Assembly: GCA_028289365.1 (NCBI GenBank)
Contig: JANQQM010000102.1
Coordinates: 1 to 43,331 of the forward strand
Source of the DNA: Salaquimonas sp.
Lineage (GTDB): Bacteria; Pseudomonadota; Alphaproteobacteria; Rhizobiales; Rhizobiaceae
Reading direction: 5' to 3'
DNA length: 43,331 nucleotides
Part shown: positions 35,109 through 43,331 of the stretch, piece after piece
Numbering within the stretch: the first letter of the stretch is position 1
Layout: every line of letters begins with the position of its first letter
The notes under the pieces: model-generated
Told to the model about the DNA's origin: nothing
What the model saw: only the letters and a program-made list of their open reading frames with translations
The model's database searches: none
Made by a program: the position numbers and the translations under genes

Positions 35109-38100
35109 ATGCAAATAGAGCGGCGCTATACCAAAGAAGGTCAGTCTGCTTACGAAGGCGTGGCATTTCGCAACGCCACCAGTGAAATACGCAATCCCAA
35201 CGGTTCGGTGGTCTTCCGTCTGGAAGACATCAAGGTTCCCGAAGCATTCAGCCAGGTCGCGGCGGATATTCTCGCCCAGAAATACTTCCGCAAGGCGGGC
35301 GTACCGGCACGGCTGAAAAAAATCGAGGAAAATTCTGTTCCTTCCTGGCTCTGGCGTTCGGAGGCTGATACCGAAGCACTCGCCAAATTGCCGGAAGAAG
35401 AGCGCTATGGTTCGGAAATGGACGGTCGTCAGGTATTCGACCGCCTTGCCGGCACCTGGACCTATTGGGGCTGGAAAGGCGGCTATTTCGACCGCGAGGA
35501 AGATGCCCGCGCCTTTTTCGACGAACTCTGCTACATGCTGGCCACGCAGAAAGTGGCACCCAATTCACCGCAATGGTTCAACACCGGCCTGCATTGGGCC
35601 TATGGCATAGATGGCCCGGCACAGGGTCACCATTATGTCGATCCGTTCAGCGGCAAGATGACAAAGTCGAAAACCGCTTACGAACATCCCCAGCCCCATG
35701 CCTGTTTCATCCAGTCGGTTCAGGACGATCTGGTCAATGAAAACGGCATCATGGATCTGTGGGTACGTGAGGCCCGCCTGTTCAAATATGGTTCGGGCAC
35801 CGGTTCCAACTTCTCCATGCTTCGTGGTGAAGGTGAAAGCCTGTCAGGCGGCGGCAAGTCCTCCGGCCTGATGAGCTTCCTCAAGATTGGCGACCGCGCC
35901 GCTGGTGCGATCAAGTCCGGTGGAACCACAAGACGCGCCGCCAAGATGGTGGTTGTCGACATCGACCATCCCGATATCGAGCAATATATAGACTGGAAGG
36001 TACGCGAGGAGCAGAAGGTCGCGGCAATTGTGACCGGTTCGAAAATCGTCTCCAAGCATATGAAGGCGATCATGAAGGCCTGCATCAATTGCGAAGGCGA
36101 CAATGATGACTGCTTCGACCCGAAACGCAATCCGGCGCTGAAGCGCGAAGTCCGCGCCGCCAAGAAGGCGGCCGTTCCGGAGAATTACATCAAGCGCGTC
36201 ATCCAGCTTGCGCGCCAGGGCTATACCGATATCGAGTTCCCGGTCTACGACACCGACTGGGATTCGGAAGCCTATCTGACCGTTTCCGGCCAGAACTCCA
36301 ACAATTCGGTCTCCATCCGCGACGATTTCCTGCGCTCTGTGGAAGACGGCGGTGATTTCGACCTGATCCGCCGCACCGACGGCAAGCTCCACAAGACCAT
36401 CAACGCCACCGAATTGTGGGACAAGATCGGCAATGCGGCCTGGGCCTCGGCTGATCCCGGCCTGCACTTCAACACCACCATGAATGACTGGCACACCTGC
36501 AAGGCGGCCGGACCGATCCGCGCCTCCAATCCGTGCTCGGAATACATGTTCCTGGACGACACCGCCTGTAACCTGGCTTCGCTCAACCTGTTGCAGTTCC
36601 GCAATGGCGAAAAGGCCAGCGATGAGGACCAGCTGGCATTCGATGTCGACAGCTTCGAACATGCCTGCCGGCTGTGGATGATCGTGCTCGAAATCTCCGT
36701 CATGATGGCGCAGTTCCCGTCCAGGCAGATTGCCAAGCTCTCCTATGAATACCGCACGACTGGTCTCGGCTTTGCCAATATTGGCGGCCTGCTGATGACC
36801 TCCGGTATTGCCTATGATTCGGAAGAAGGTCGCGCCATCTGCGGCGCGATCACCGCAATCATGACCGGCATCTGCTATGCCACCTCGGCGCAGATGGCGG
36901 GCGAACTCGGCACCTTCCCCAATTACGAGCCGAACCGCGACCACATGCTGCGCGTCATGCGCAACCATCGCCGCGCCGCCCATGGCGAGGCCGACGGTTA
37001 CGAGGCGCTGAGCACCAATCCGGTACCGCTCGACCATGACAACTGCCCCGATCCGGCCCTGGTCGAACATGCCAAGGCCGCCTGGGACAACGCCGTCGCG
37101 CTGGGCGAAGAACACGGCTACCGCAATGCCCAGTCGACCGTGATCGCCCCGACCGGCACGATCGGCCTGGTCATGGATTGCGACACTACCGGCATTGAAC
37201 CCGATTTCGCCCTGGTGAAATTCAAGAAGCTCGCCGGTGGCGGCTACTTCAAGATCATCAACCGCGCAGTTCCCGAAGCCCTGCGTACGCTGGGCTATAC
37301 CGAAGCAGAGATCGGCGAGATCGAGGCCTATGCCGTCGGCCATGGCAATCTCAACCAGGCGCCTGCGATCAATCCCGGTTCGCTGAAGGCCAAGGGCCTG
37401 AGCGACGAAACCATCGAGAAGATCAACGCCGCGCTGAAATCGGCCTTCGACATCAAGTTCGTCTTCAACCGCTGGACGGTCGGCGATGACGTGCTGACCG
37501 AGCTCGGCGTCGAGCCCGAACAGCTGGAAGATCCCGAATTCGATCTGCTCGCCTTCATCGGCTTCTCGAAGAAGGACATCGAGGCCGCCAATATCCACAT
37601 TTGCGGTGCGATGACGCTGGAAGGCGCCCCCCACATGAAAGAGGAGCACCTGCCCGTCTTCGATTGCGCCAATCTGTGCGGCAAGATCGGCAAGCGCGTC
37701 CTTTCGGTCGAAAGCCACATCCGCATGATGGCGGCTGCCCAGCCCTTCATCTCCGGCGCGATCTCCAAGACGATCAACATGCCCAACGAGGCAAGCGTCG
37801 AGGATTGCAAATCCGCCTACATGCTTTCCTGGAAACTGGCGCTGAAGGCCAATGCGCTCTATCGCGACGGCTCGAAACTTTCCCAGCCGCTCAACGCCTC
37901 CCTCATCGAGGATGATGAAAACGAGGATGCGGTCGAGGAAGTCGCCGAAGCACCAAAGGCTGCCGCGGCCGCCGTGGTCACCGAGAAAATCGTCGAGCGC
38001 ATCATCGAAAAGGCGGTGCGCGAGCGCGAGAAAATGCCCGACCGGCGCAAGGGTTACACCCAGAAAGCCAATGTCGGCGGCCACAAGGTCTATCTGCGCA

Positions 38101-38861
38101 CTGGTGAATATGATGATGGTCGCCTTGGCGAGATCTTCATCGACATGCACAAGGAAGGTGCCGCCTTCCGCGCCATGATGAACAATTTCGCCATCTCCAT
38201 CTCGCTCGGCCTGCAATATGGCGTGCCGCTGGAGGAATATGTCGAGGCCTTCATCTTCACCAAGTTCGAGCCGGCCGGTATGGTCATGGGCAATGACGCG
38301 ATCAAGAACGCCACTTCCATTCTCGATTACGTCTTCCGCGAACTGGCCGTCTCCTATCTTGACCGGCATGATCTGGCCCATATCGATACCTCGAACTTCT
38401 CCAATACCGCGCTTGGCAAGGGCATTGAGGAAGGCCGTTCGGGACCGATATCCAAGGGCCTGACCCGCGGCCATGATCCTTCCTCGGTGGTTAAACTCAA
38501 CAAGCCGACCGGCGAACCCAAGGGCGAGGCAAAGCCCTCGGCGAGCCCGGTCAAGCCTGTTGTTACTGCCTCCAAAACCGGCGGCCCGGTGGCGGCAAGT
38601 GTTGCCAAGCTCTCGCTGGAACTGAACGAGGAACCCTCGGCCTTCAAACGCGACTATGAAGCCGAAGCCACGCCTGCAACCGAACAGACCGTCGGCGAGA
38701 CCGAAGAGGAAAAGGCACCGTCCGCCTCACAGCAACGGGCACTGGCCGTCGCCCAAGGCTATACGGGCAACTCGTGCACCGAATGCGGCAACTTCACCAT
38801 GGTCCGCAACGGCACCTGCGAGAAGTGTGACACCTGCGGGGCGACCAGCGGGTGTAGTTGA
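35109..38861 (+). CDS. nrdJ: Vitamin B12-dependent ribonucleotide reductase (class II)
   Basis: A 1250-residue adenosylcobalamin-dependent reductase making deoxyribonucleotides with or without oxygen. Hallmarks are [21 protein letters not shown] (located near residue 475), [15 protein letters not shown] near residue 155 and the finger-loop region RIRASNPCS. An Ala/Pro-rich linker precedes a C-terminal zinc-ribbon-like tail with seven Cys (CTECG ... CEKCDTCG). The length is usual for rhizobial NrdJ. Upstream NrdR boxes indicate control by nucleotide supply. The ribosome site of the following irrE-like gene overlaps its stop. A second, diverged copy of its last 43 bp lies at 39626. Confidence 0.96.
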   Translation: MQIERRYTKEGQSAYEGVAFRNATSEIRNPNGSVVFRLEDIKVPEAFSQVAADILAQKYFRKAGVPARLKKIEENSVPSWLWRSEADTEALAKLPEEERYGSEMDGRQVFDRLAGTWTYWGWKGGYFDREEDARAFFDELCYMLATQKVAPNSPQWFNTGLHWAYGIDGPAQGHHYVDPFSGKMTKSKTAYEHPQPHACFIQSVQDDLVNENGIMDLWVREARLFKYGSGTGSNFSMLRGEGESLSGGGKSSGLMSFLKIGDRAAGAIKSGGTTRRAAKMVVVDIDHPDIEQYIDWKVREEQKVAAIVTGSKIVSKHMKAIMKACINCEGDNDDCFDPKRNPALKREVRAAKKAAVPENYIKRVIQLARQGYTDIEFPVYDTDWDSEAYLTVSGQNSNNSVSIRDDFLRSVEDGGDFDLIRRTDGKLHKTINATELWDKIGNAAWASADPGLHFNTTMNDWHTCKAAGPIRASNPCSEYMFLDDTACNLASLNLLQFRNGEKASDEDQLAFDVDSFEHACRLWMIVLEISVMMAQFPSRQIAKLSYEYRTTGLGFANIGGLLMTSGIAYDSEEGRAICGAITAIMTGICYATSAQMAGELGTFPNYEPNRDHMLRVMRNHRRAAHGEADGYEALSTNPVPLDHDNCPDPALVEHAKAAWDNAVALGEEHGYRNAQSTVIAPTGTIGLVMDCDTTGIEPDFALVKFKKLAGGGYFKIINRAVPEALRTLGYTEAEIGEIEAYAVGHGNLNQAPAINPGSLKAKGLSDETIEKINAALKSAFDIKFVFNRWTVGDDVLTELGVEPEQLEDPEFDLLAFIGFSKKDIEAANIHICGAMTLEGAPHMKEEHLPVFDCANLCGKIGKRVLSVESHIRMMAAAQPFISGAISKTINMPNEASVEDCKSAYMLSWKLALKANALYRDGSKLSQPLNASLIEDDENEDAVEEVAEAPKAAAAAVVTEKIVERIIEKAVREREKMPDRRKGYTQKANVGGHKVYLRTGEYDDGRLGEIFIDMHKEGAAFRAMMNNFAISISLGLQYGVPLEEYVEAFIFTKFEPAGMVMGNDAIKNATSILDYVFRELAVSYLDRHDLAHIDTSNFSNTALGKGIEEGRSGPISKGLTRGHDPSSVVKLNKPTGEPKGEAKPSASPVKPVVTASKTGGPVAASVAKLSLELNEEPSAFKRDYEAEATPATEQTVGETEEEKAPSASQQRALAVAQGYTGNSCTECGNFTMVRNGTCEKCDTCGATSGCS

Positions 38862-38872
38862 GGAGAAAAATC

Positions 38873-39508
38873 ATGGAAAGAAATCTCCCGCGAAAAATTG
38901 AATCGGTAGCAGCACGGGTCCGTGAGACTCTGGGGATTGAAAACGTAAAGGCACCTTGCTTAGCCACGCTGCTGGAAGACGGAAAATTGGCAAGTATATT
39001 TCCTGAATTCCAGTTCGAACGAGTAATTGGAGACTCTTGGTCCGAGGGCATAGAGGCAGAAGCGGATATCGATAACTGCACTCTCAGAATTTCTGAGAAG
39101 ACTTGGCAAGAACTGAAGAACGGTAATCCCCGAGCTAGATTTACGATTGCTCATGAAATAGGTCATTTTGCGCTTGCCCACAGAGGAATCAGGCAGAGAA
39201 ATCTAGATGCGAACAATCTCACGGCTCAGAGAAAACAGTGGGAAAAGGAAGCAAACCAGTTTGCGGCATTTTTCCTCGCACCGACGAATCTTGCGGATGA
39301 TTGCGATAGTCCAAGCGACATAGCGAACGAATTTCGATTGAGCAACCAAGCTTCAGAAGCTCGTTTCAAAGAGCTCGAATCAGATAGACGCAGGAAGCGA
39401 GGTATAAAGCGTCCGCTTCCAGATGTAGTAATTGACTTCATGCGCGAGCAGGAACTCCGTGGATCCCATAAATTTAGTTCGATTGAAGACAAGGACCGTG
39501 ATTGGTAG
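38873..39508 (+). CDS. ImmA/IrrE-family metallopeptidase
   Basis: A 211-residue zinc peptidase from the ATG at 38873. Its ribosome site GAGGAG overlaps the nrdJ stop codon. The zinc motif is FTIAHEIGHFALAH (H94, E95, H98), with the third ligand expected at E126 in KEANQFAAFFLAP. Known relatives cleave repressors (ImmR, DdrO) or act in mobile-element and stress control, normally beside an XRE-family DNA-binding partner. No such partner is present. The gene is AT-richer than nrdJ and sits exactly at the nrdJ end, followed by a second copy of the nrdJ tail, so it is probably an acquired cassette. Confidence 0.85.
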   Translation: MERNLPRKIESVAARVRETLGIENVKAPCLATLLEDGKLASIFPEFQFERVIGDSWSEGIEAEADIDNCTLRISEKTWQELKNGNPRARFTIAHEIGHFALAHRGIRQRNLDANNLTAQRKQWEKEANQFAAFFLAPTNLADDCDSPSDIANEFRLSNQASEARFKELESDRRRKRGIKRPLPDVVIDFMREQELRGSHKFSSIEDKDRDW

Positions 39509-39625
39509 CATTGCCATATGTCAGGCAGCTCCTAACGTAAGAGCCGATTTCGCTTTTATTCCCCACGCGTCCGTACATCGTACTAAGAACCAATAGGCTA
39601 CAGAGCTGAGCGACTGGCAACGATT
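39509..39625. other. Non-coding end of the irrE-like cassette
   Basis: 117 bp between the metallopeptidase stop and the nrdJ-tail copy. It contains no ORF or clear terminator, and no further similarity to nrdJ is visible. Confidence 0.35.
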
Positions 39626-39668
39626 CTGCGAGAAGTGCGATACGTGCTGAGCAACAAACGGGCTTAGT
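39626..39668 (+). pseudogene. Diverged second copy of the nrdJ 3' end
   Basis: Aligned from CTGCGAGAAGTG, 33 of 43 bases match 38816-38858 without gaps. In the nrdJ frame it still reads CEKCDTC, then a TGA, then ATNGLS in place of GATSGCS. The three differences within CEKCDTC are all synonymous, meaning this copy diverged while coding. It is a displaced nrdJ tail, not chance similarity. Confidence 0.75.
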
Positions 39669-39677
39669 CGGAAACTG

Positions 39678-39723
39678 AATTCAAAGTGGACCTTTGAATT
39701 GGAAAGGGTGCCGAAAGGCGCCC
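39678..39723 (+). terminator. Tandem hairpins behind the nrdJ-tail copy
   Basis: AATTCAAAG/CTTTGAATT is a perfect 9-bp stem (39678-39700). GGGTGCC-GAAA-GGCGCCC (39706-39723) has a GNRA loop and one G-T pair. The second could be the original nrdJ terminator, left behind when the irrE-like cassette was inserted. Confidence 0.5.
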
Positions 39724-39797
39724 TTAAACTGCTTCATAATAAAGTCTGTCGGTTTACATCTTGATTGGGATCTTTCAAAAAATAATGAGCTTTAGAA

Positions 39798-40742
39798 ATG
39801 ACAAGCACAAAAGAAAATTCAAATGAAATTGTCGACCTAAAAAAAGAGAAAGTCCTTCAGCCAAATGCAGCTGTTAGGATTCCTCAGTATCGACGTGATT
39901 TGTTCCCCTCAAACATTGTCCTATCAGCAAAAGACCTGAGCGACTTTTGCGAGTTGCTGAATGAAGCAAACGAACGGGCTAAGGATATAGAATTTAACAA
40001 TCTCGATCTCACTCAATTCGAAAGCGAAACTGAAGCAAAAGATCGAATAAACGAATTCATACCGCTTGAGTACGAATACAATGCAAAAAATGGTGACTCT
40101 GTGAAGGGCTTAGGTATTCCCAAAACTGACGAGAGGTTGTTTCCAGACGAGTTAGATTCATTTTTCATATCAAATGCAACGTACACCTCGAGAGCCATTA
40201 ACACTCGCCCACTAAATACGGTCGAAGTCTTTTTTGATTTTAAGAAACCGTCTCTGAAAATCGATCTTCAGACTATGCCATCAAACCCGACAGAAAATCG
40301 AAGTGTCATCAATATAAGCGGTCGAGATGAAAATTGGGTCATTTCAACTGCAGAGAAAATCCGTCAATTTTTTAGCAGAAGGAAAGTATTTCGACCAGCA
40401 ATACACAGTTCAGGTACTTTTGATTATTTTGTTTACCTTGCGTTTATTCCTGCTGGAATTTGGTTACTATACGCAAAAGGAACGCCATTCAATGAGTGGA
40501 TTGAAGATAAACCGATATTTTTGAATGTTATTGTAGGAATATATCTCTTATTACTCTCATTGTTATTTGCAAGATTTGTGTTTCAGTATTTTAGATGGCT
40601 CTTTCCTCCAGTTGAATATTATAAAAACAGCCGGGTAGGTGCTTACATTCACAGAGCCGTAGCAGGTTTTCTAGCCTCTGGTTTGTTGCTGAGTGCGACA
40701 TATGATGCAGTCAAAAGTATGCTGATTTCGATATTTTCTTAG
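39798..40742 (+). CDS. Orphan membrane protein, AT-rich
   Basis: A 314-residue protein I do not recognise. The first two thirds are soluble and charged. The last third has three hydrophobic segments (FVYLAFIPAGIWLLYA near 212, FLNVIVGIYLLLLSLLFARFVF near 245 and AVAGFLASGLLLSATYDAV near 288). The DNA is much AT-richer than the neighbours and codon use differs (many ATA, TTA, AAA), so it was probably gained by transfer. The pattern of a soluble sensor-like domain plus C-terminal membrane helices occurs in some defence effectors, but no motif proves that here. Confidence 0.7.
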   Translation: MTSTKENSNEIVDLKKEKVLQPNAAVRIPQYRRDLFPSNIVLSAKDLSDFCELLNEANERAKDIEFNNLDLTQFESETEAKDRINEFIPLEYEYNAKNGDSVKGLGIPKTDERLFPDELDSFFISNATYTSRAINTRPLNTVEVFFDFKKPSLKIDLQTMPSNPTENRSVINISGRDENWVISTAEKIRQFFSRRKVFRPAIHSSGTFDYFVYLAFIPAGIWLLYAKGTPFNEWIEDKPIFLNVIVGIYLLLLSLLFARFVFQYFRWLFPPVEYYKNSRVGAYIHRAVAGFLASGLLLSATYDAVKSMLISIFS

Positions 40743-40811
40743 ATTGAAACTCCTTCAATGACCATGCAATCCGGGGTCCGTTATACCCATCGGCTGGCAT
40801 GGGGATTGAGT

Positions 40812-40890
40812 AATCCCCCCTCTTGCCACTCTAATGGCTTAGCCTTCGGCTAAACCAAAGATGCGGCATTCTCCCCCTCAACGGGGGGAG
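40812..40890 (+). repeat. Composite hairpin repeat, copy 1
   Basis: It begins AATCCCCCCTCTTGC, has a central hairpin with a TTCG loop (GGCTTAGCC/GGCTAAACC) and ends in the CTCCCCC-loop-GGGGGAG palindrome (40871-40890). The same outline recurs at 41303 and, inverted, at 41202. Confidence 0.75.
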
Positions 40891-40974
40891 ATTGGGTTCA
40901 GCGTTCGCCGCCCCCTTCCCTTCTCATCCCATACCACTTATAAGTGCAATTGGATTCGGCACCTAGCCGCATCC

Positions 40975-41157
40975 GGGGCTTTAGAAACCCCTCACTAGGC
41001 GGTTGGCATCAACCGTAAGATGCCTCCTCGATTATAATGGTCGGGGAGGCTGTGACGTATGTCCAGGACGCTTCGTCTAAAGGTCATAGCGGTCGTCCTA
41101 GTGCGGCTTTCTAACTCCCCGGCTGCCGGTCGAACACCGGTGGCCGTTTTTGTTTTT
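40975..41157 (+). ncRNA. Candidate structured RNA with its own terminator
   Basis: Five hairpins stand in series. They are GGGG/CCCC (40975-40991), GGTTG/CAACC (41001-41014), a 10-bp stem GCCTCCTCGA/TCGGGGAGGC (41022-41050), AGGACG/CGTCCT (41065-41099), and an 11-bp terminator stem (41120-41146) followed by five T, G and five T. No ORF fits. The 5' end is a guess; a 12-bp palindrome CACTTATAAGTG at 40935-40946 may mark the promoter region. The CCTCC in the third stem could pair with ribosome sites, as in known rhizobial sRNAs. Confidence 0.5.
41120..41157 (+). terminator. Strong intrinsic terminator
   Basis: CGGCTGCCGGT pairs with ACCGGTGGCCG (two G-T pairs) around a CGAAC loop and is followed by TTTTTGTTTTT. 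No protein-coding gene ends here, so it most likely ends the candidate small RNA. Confidence 0.8.
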
Positions 41158-41201
41158 GGAATGCCTGCTTTGTCTGTGAGGGCGAATGCGGGCAGGTCCA
41201 T

Positions 41202-41284
41202 CTCCCCCCTTGAGGGGGAGAATGTTTTGTCTTGGGTTTGGGGGCGCGCAGCGGTTCCAAGCCCTAGCAAAACAAGAGGGGGGA
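41202..41284 (-). repeat. Composite hairpin repeat, copy 2 (inverted)
   Basis: It starts with the CTCCCCC/GGGGGAG palindrome (41202-41220) and ends with CAAGAGGGGGGA (41273-41284), the reverse complement of the other copies' first block. The centre can form CTTGG/CCAAG. Confidence 0.65.
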
Positions 41285-41302
41285 ACCATGATGCCCGAAC
41301 AC

Positions 41303-41380
41303 AATCCCCCCTCTTGCGATTTCTAGCACTTGGCTAACGCCAAGACACTGAAATCGCTTTCTCCCCCTCAACGGGGGGAG
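41303..41380 (+). repeat. Composite hairpin repeat, copy 3
   Basis: AATCCCCCCTCTTGC, then GATTTC ... CTTGGC-TAAC-GCCAAG ... GAAATC (two nested stems) and the final CTCCCCC/GGGGGAG palindrome (41361-41380). It lies head-to-head with copy 2. Confidence 0.75.
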
Positions 41381-41499
41381 ATGGGCCACGAAATCGACCG
41401 GCTTGTCCGGTCGCGAGCGAAGAGCGAGCCGGCGCTTATGCGCCGCGCCCGTGCAGCGGTGGCGAAGCCACTCGCGTGAACGCGAAATTGGGGAGAACC

Positions 41500-41754
41500 A
41501 TGCAACCACTTGCCGAAATCTACATTCACTCGCCGATCTGACTGAAGACGCTGATGGTGGTGTTGCCGTTCGTCACCGCGCTGGCGGCGTTGAAGATCGT
41601 GCTGGCCTACCGGCTGGCGAAGGGGCAGGAAATGCAGCTGCCGCCGGTCAATTACAAGGAAGAGGACGAACCGCTCACCTTCCGCTCGCCGGAAGTGGCA
41701 AGGCGGCTGGAGGACCTGGCGACGATGTATCGGTATAGGCGAGAGGGGGAGTGA
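41500..41754 (+). pseudogene. Small membrane-protein gene interrupted by TGA
   Basis: The ATG at 41500 has GGGGAG in front and reads MQPLAEIYIHSPI, then TGA (41539-41541), then continues in frame as LKTLMVVLPFVTALAALKIV to a stop at 41752. A Trp codon TGG in place of TGA would give a continuous 84-residue protein with one membrane helix. Without the first part the frame could restart at the ATG at 41554 (66 residues). It is either a recent nonsense mutation, a sequencing error or a restart. Function unknown. Confidence 0.55.
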
Positions 41755-41765
41755 GGCACGTCTAC

Positions 41766-41916
41766 TCCCTCCCCCTTGTGGGGAGGGTCGCCCAGCGAGG
41801 CCGAAGGCCGCAAGCGCGGGCGGGGTGGGGGTAAAGAGATTGAGCAGCAAACACCGTACCGGAAATTGACTTTCATACCCCCACCCCCAACCCCTCCCCA
41901 CAGGTGGGAGGGGAGC
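41766..41916. repeat. Pair of inverted GC-rich hairpin repeats
   Basis: The left unit begins CTCCCTCCCCCTTGTGGGG (41766) and runs to GGGCGGGGTGGGGGT (about 41831). The right unit, ACCCCCACCCCCAACCCC to GGGAGGGGAG (about 41877-41916), is its inverted counterpart. Similar units flank genes in many rhizobial genomes. They create spurious ORFs here. Confidence 0.65.
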
Positions 41917-42340
41917 CACGCCGCATCTGGCGCACCCCCCCAAAAGAAAATCTATCCCCACCCTCAAACCTTCCCCTTATCCTGCCCTCACTGTTGTCTG
42001 ACACAAACGCCGGTTTGGTATCGCCGTCATTTCGGAGGACACCAGCAGCGGAGCGGCCGTGGCCATGACCGAAGGGGGATGTGGGCGGCTTACGGAATTG
42101 TCCTGGATTTGGTTCGAGACGCGTGACTGCTTGTTGGCGTTGGCGGTCGGTTCAAGGGCTTTCCAAGAGGGACCGTCCGGACAGTGTGCTGAATAGCCGG
42201 GCCGTCACATCAAATCTTCGCGCAGGGCGGTGCGGGCACGCACACAGCCCAAAGACATAAGGCGTCATCGCCCTGCAGTTTGTGTAACTCCAACTTCCAC
42301 TCACGGCTGAACAAGTCGGGAGGTGGTTGCGTGTGGCCAT
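41917..42340. other. Unassigned region
   Basis: About 420 bp in which I see no supportable gene on either strand. Open frames here are short, of mixed composition and overlap repeat sequence. No tRNA or terminator was recognised. Confidence 0.4.
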
Positions 42341-42359
42341 CTCCCCCCTTGAGGGGGAG
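42341..42359. repeat. Half copy of the hairpin repeat
   Basis: Only the CTCCCCC/GGGGGAG palindrome is present, in the same form as the palindrome at 41202-41220 and just outside the stop of the gamma-glutamylcyclotransferase-like gene. It could also act as that gene's terminator. Confidence 0.6.
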
Positions 42360-42384
42360 ATGGGTTTCGGCGCAAACCACCGCC

Positions 42385-42726
42385 TCAAACAACAACCGTG
42401 TAGATATTCGCCTCGATCTCCACGCCGTCGATCAGCACAGAGGTGACGACCCGGCGGTAGCCCGGGCCCTCGAACCGGTCGAGCCGCTCCCAATGGTCGG
42501 GAAGGTCGGGCGAGGTCAGAACCTCGACCTCGACAACCGGCCCGCCGGGGTCGAGGATCAGGCCCGGATAGCCGAGCGTCGAGCCCCAACCGGTGGCAAA
42601 CAGTTTTCCGCGCACCTGGCCCGTGCGCCATTCGCCGGTGACACCATCAAGCTGGCGGTGATTGACCCGACCTGGCGCCAGCGTGCCATAGACGGCGAGC
42701 CGGCAATCGGCATTCTCGGCATTCAT
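42385..42726 (-). CDS. Gamma-glutamylcyclotransferase-like protein
   Basis: A 113-residue protein with the GGCT/AIG2 fold. The signature LAVYGTLAPGRVNH lies at the N-terminus, followed by VRGKLFATGWG and the acidic position in DRFEGPGYRRVV. The start at 42726 (MNAENADCRL) puts the domain at the usual distance, with AAGGAA about 12 bp upstream; ATGs at 42747 and 42810 are alternatives. Relatives cleave gamma-glutamyl amines or peptides, and the precise substrate is open. Confidence 0.82.
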   Translation of the reverse strand: MNAENADCRLAVYGTLAPGRVNHRQLDGVTGEWRTGQVRGKLFATGWGSTLGYPGLILDPGGPVVEVEVLTSPDLPDHWERLDRFEGPGYRRVVTSVLIDGVEIEANIYTVVV

Positions 42727-42950
42727 GTCGAAATTCGTTTCCTTCATCACTGGCCGCCCGGCAGCCATCGCCGGTACGGTCTCAACAAACCGGAGGGAAT
42801 ATGACAGCAATGAATGGGGGAAGAAAGATGGAAATATTCGCCTGGCGAATGGGGTGGGAGCTCAATTCACGCGAACCGGAACAACGATAATATGTGACCG
42901 ACCCCAGCGGTTGCCGCCGGGATAAGTTGAGACGCCCCGCGGCGGGGAAC

Positions 42951-43331
42951 TCAGATGTGAGCGTGTCCCCGCTGCGCCTGTTGCCGGAGCAGATTGTCCA
43001 GCAGATGTACAACCTGGGTGCGATTGCGCGCATTCAGCTTGCTCATGATATTGTGCACGTGAACCTTCACCGTGCTGGGCGATATATCGAGCTTGCGGGC
43101 GATCACCTTGTTGGTCTCGCCACACCGGAGCAGCGATACCACTTCGGCTTCACGATCGGTAAAGGTGCCGGGGTCCAGATCATCGACACTGAGCGCCTCG
43201 ACCGGTAGCTCGGTACCGTTCATTTCGAGGAGCGGCACGACTTCCGCGCTGGCCTCTTCACGAATGTTTGATAGGCCCGAAACCACCATATCAGCCGGTA
43301 CGAACGTGCCGCCGGCAAATATCAGGCGAAT
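42951..43331 (-). CDS. LuxR/NarL-type response regulator (5' partial)
   Basis: The frame is open to the right edge of the window; its first visible residues IRLIFAGGTFVPAD look like the end of a receiver domain. After a linker comes a LuxR helix-turn-helix: FTDREAEVVSLLRCGETNKV and ISPSTVKVHVHNIMSKL. The ATG at 43289 is internal. It is therefore a two-component transcription regulator whose N-terminal phosphorylation site lies outside the window. Target genes are unknown. Confidence 0.85.
   Translation of the reverse strand: MRLIFAGGTFVPADMVVSGLSNIREEASAEVVPLLEMNGTELPVEALSVDDLDPGTFTDREAEVVSLLRCGETNKVIARKLDISPSTVKVHVHNIMSKLNARNRTQVVHLLDNLLRQQAQRGHAHI

Noticed and set aside
35844-38474. Minus-strand open frame of 876 codons opposite nrdJ
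   Set aside because: It lies entirely within nrdJ, a certain gene; the long antisense frame results from its GC-rich third codon positions.
40812-41380. Possible CRISPR array because of repeated palindromes
   Set aside because: Copies differ in orientation and spacing, there are only three to four, and no cas genes are near.
41776-42126. Plus-strand 116-codon frame after the interrupted gene
   Set aside because: Most of it is inside the inverted GC-rich repeats and its translation is low complexity.
42152-42631. Minus-strand 159-codon frame
   Set aside because: It overlaps the cyclotransferase-like gene in another frame and reads through a repeat.

Overview
The window (43,331 bp) is chromosomal DNA of an alphaproteobacterium, most probably of the Hyphomicrobiales (rhizobial) group. 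This rests on a 1250-residue B12-dependent ribonucleotide reductase, a ChrR-type anti-sigma factor with RpoE(ECF11)-like promoters, several class III cyclases, tightly packed genes with ATGA overlaps, and GC-rich hairpin repeats of a kind common in rhizobial intergenic DNA. The genus cannot be named from the sequence.

Region 1 (1-8704) is a cyclic-nucleotide signalling locus. It holds a [2Fe-2S] ferredoxin/adenylate cyclase fusion cut by the window edge, an ABC exporter-like protein whose ATPase motifs are all degenerate, a free-standing cNMP-binding protein, a metallo-beta-lactamase-fold hydrolase, a divergent FecR-domain exported protein and a CHASE2 adenylate cyclase. It reads as a complete input/synthesis/sensing module without an obvious output, and is my best candidate for an undescribed system.

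Region 2 (8733-15568) resembles the singlet-oxygen/furan-fatty-acid regulon of Rhodobacter. It has a photolyase, a FAD amine-oxidase-like protein, a DUF1365 protein, a cyclopropane-fatty-acid-synthase-type methyltransferase, an SDR and ChrR. Two matching promoters (TGATCC, 18 bp, TATT) precede phr and chrR. No sigma gene accompanies chrR, and the ChrR zinc site of the anti-sigma domain is eroded.

Region 3 (15599-34149) is mostly housekeeping and metabolism: DUF2478, cysK, a pair of tiny membrane proteins, an AlaX editing protein, a GFA protein, mercaptopyruvate sulfurtransferase, GNAT, alanine dehydrogenase with a divergent Lrp regulator, an alpha/beta hydrolase, an ammonium transporter-histidine kinase-receiver fusion, a DUF2269/DUF4166/saccharopine-dehydrogenase-like operon, a methyltransferase, tRNA-Leu(UAA), a CinA-like protein, xanthine phosphoribosyltransferase, an exported His/Tyr/Pro-rich protein and a Rieske oxygenase.

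Region 4 (34150-43331) starts with a long leader carrying paired NrdR boxes and nrdJ. An AT-rich accessory patch follows: an ImmA/IrrE metallopeptidase, a diverged second copy of the last ~43 bp of nrdJ, and an orphan membrane protein. The nrdJ 3' end therefore looks like an insertion site. Beyond it lies a repeat-rich stretch with a candidate structured RNA, a small gene interrupted by TGA, a gamma-glutamylcyclotransferase-like gene and the 3' end of a LuxR/NarL-type response regulator.
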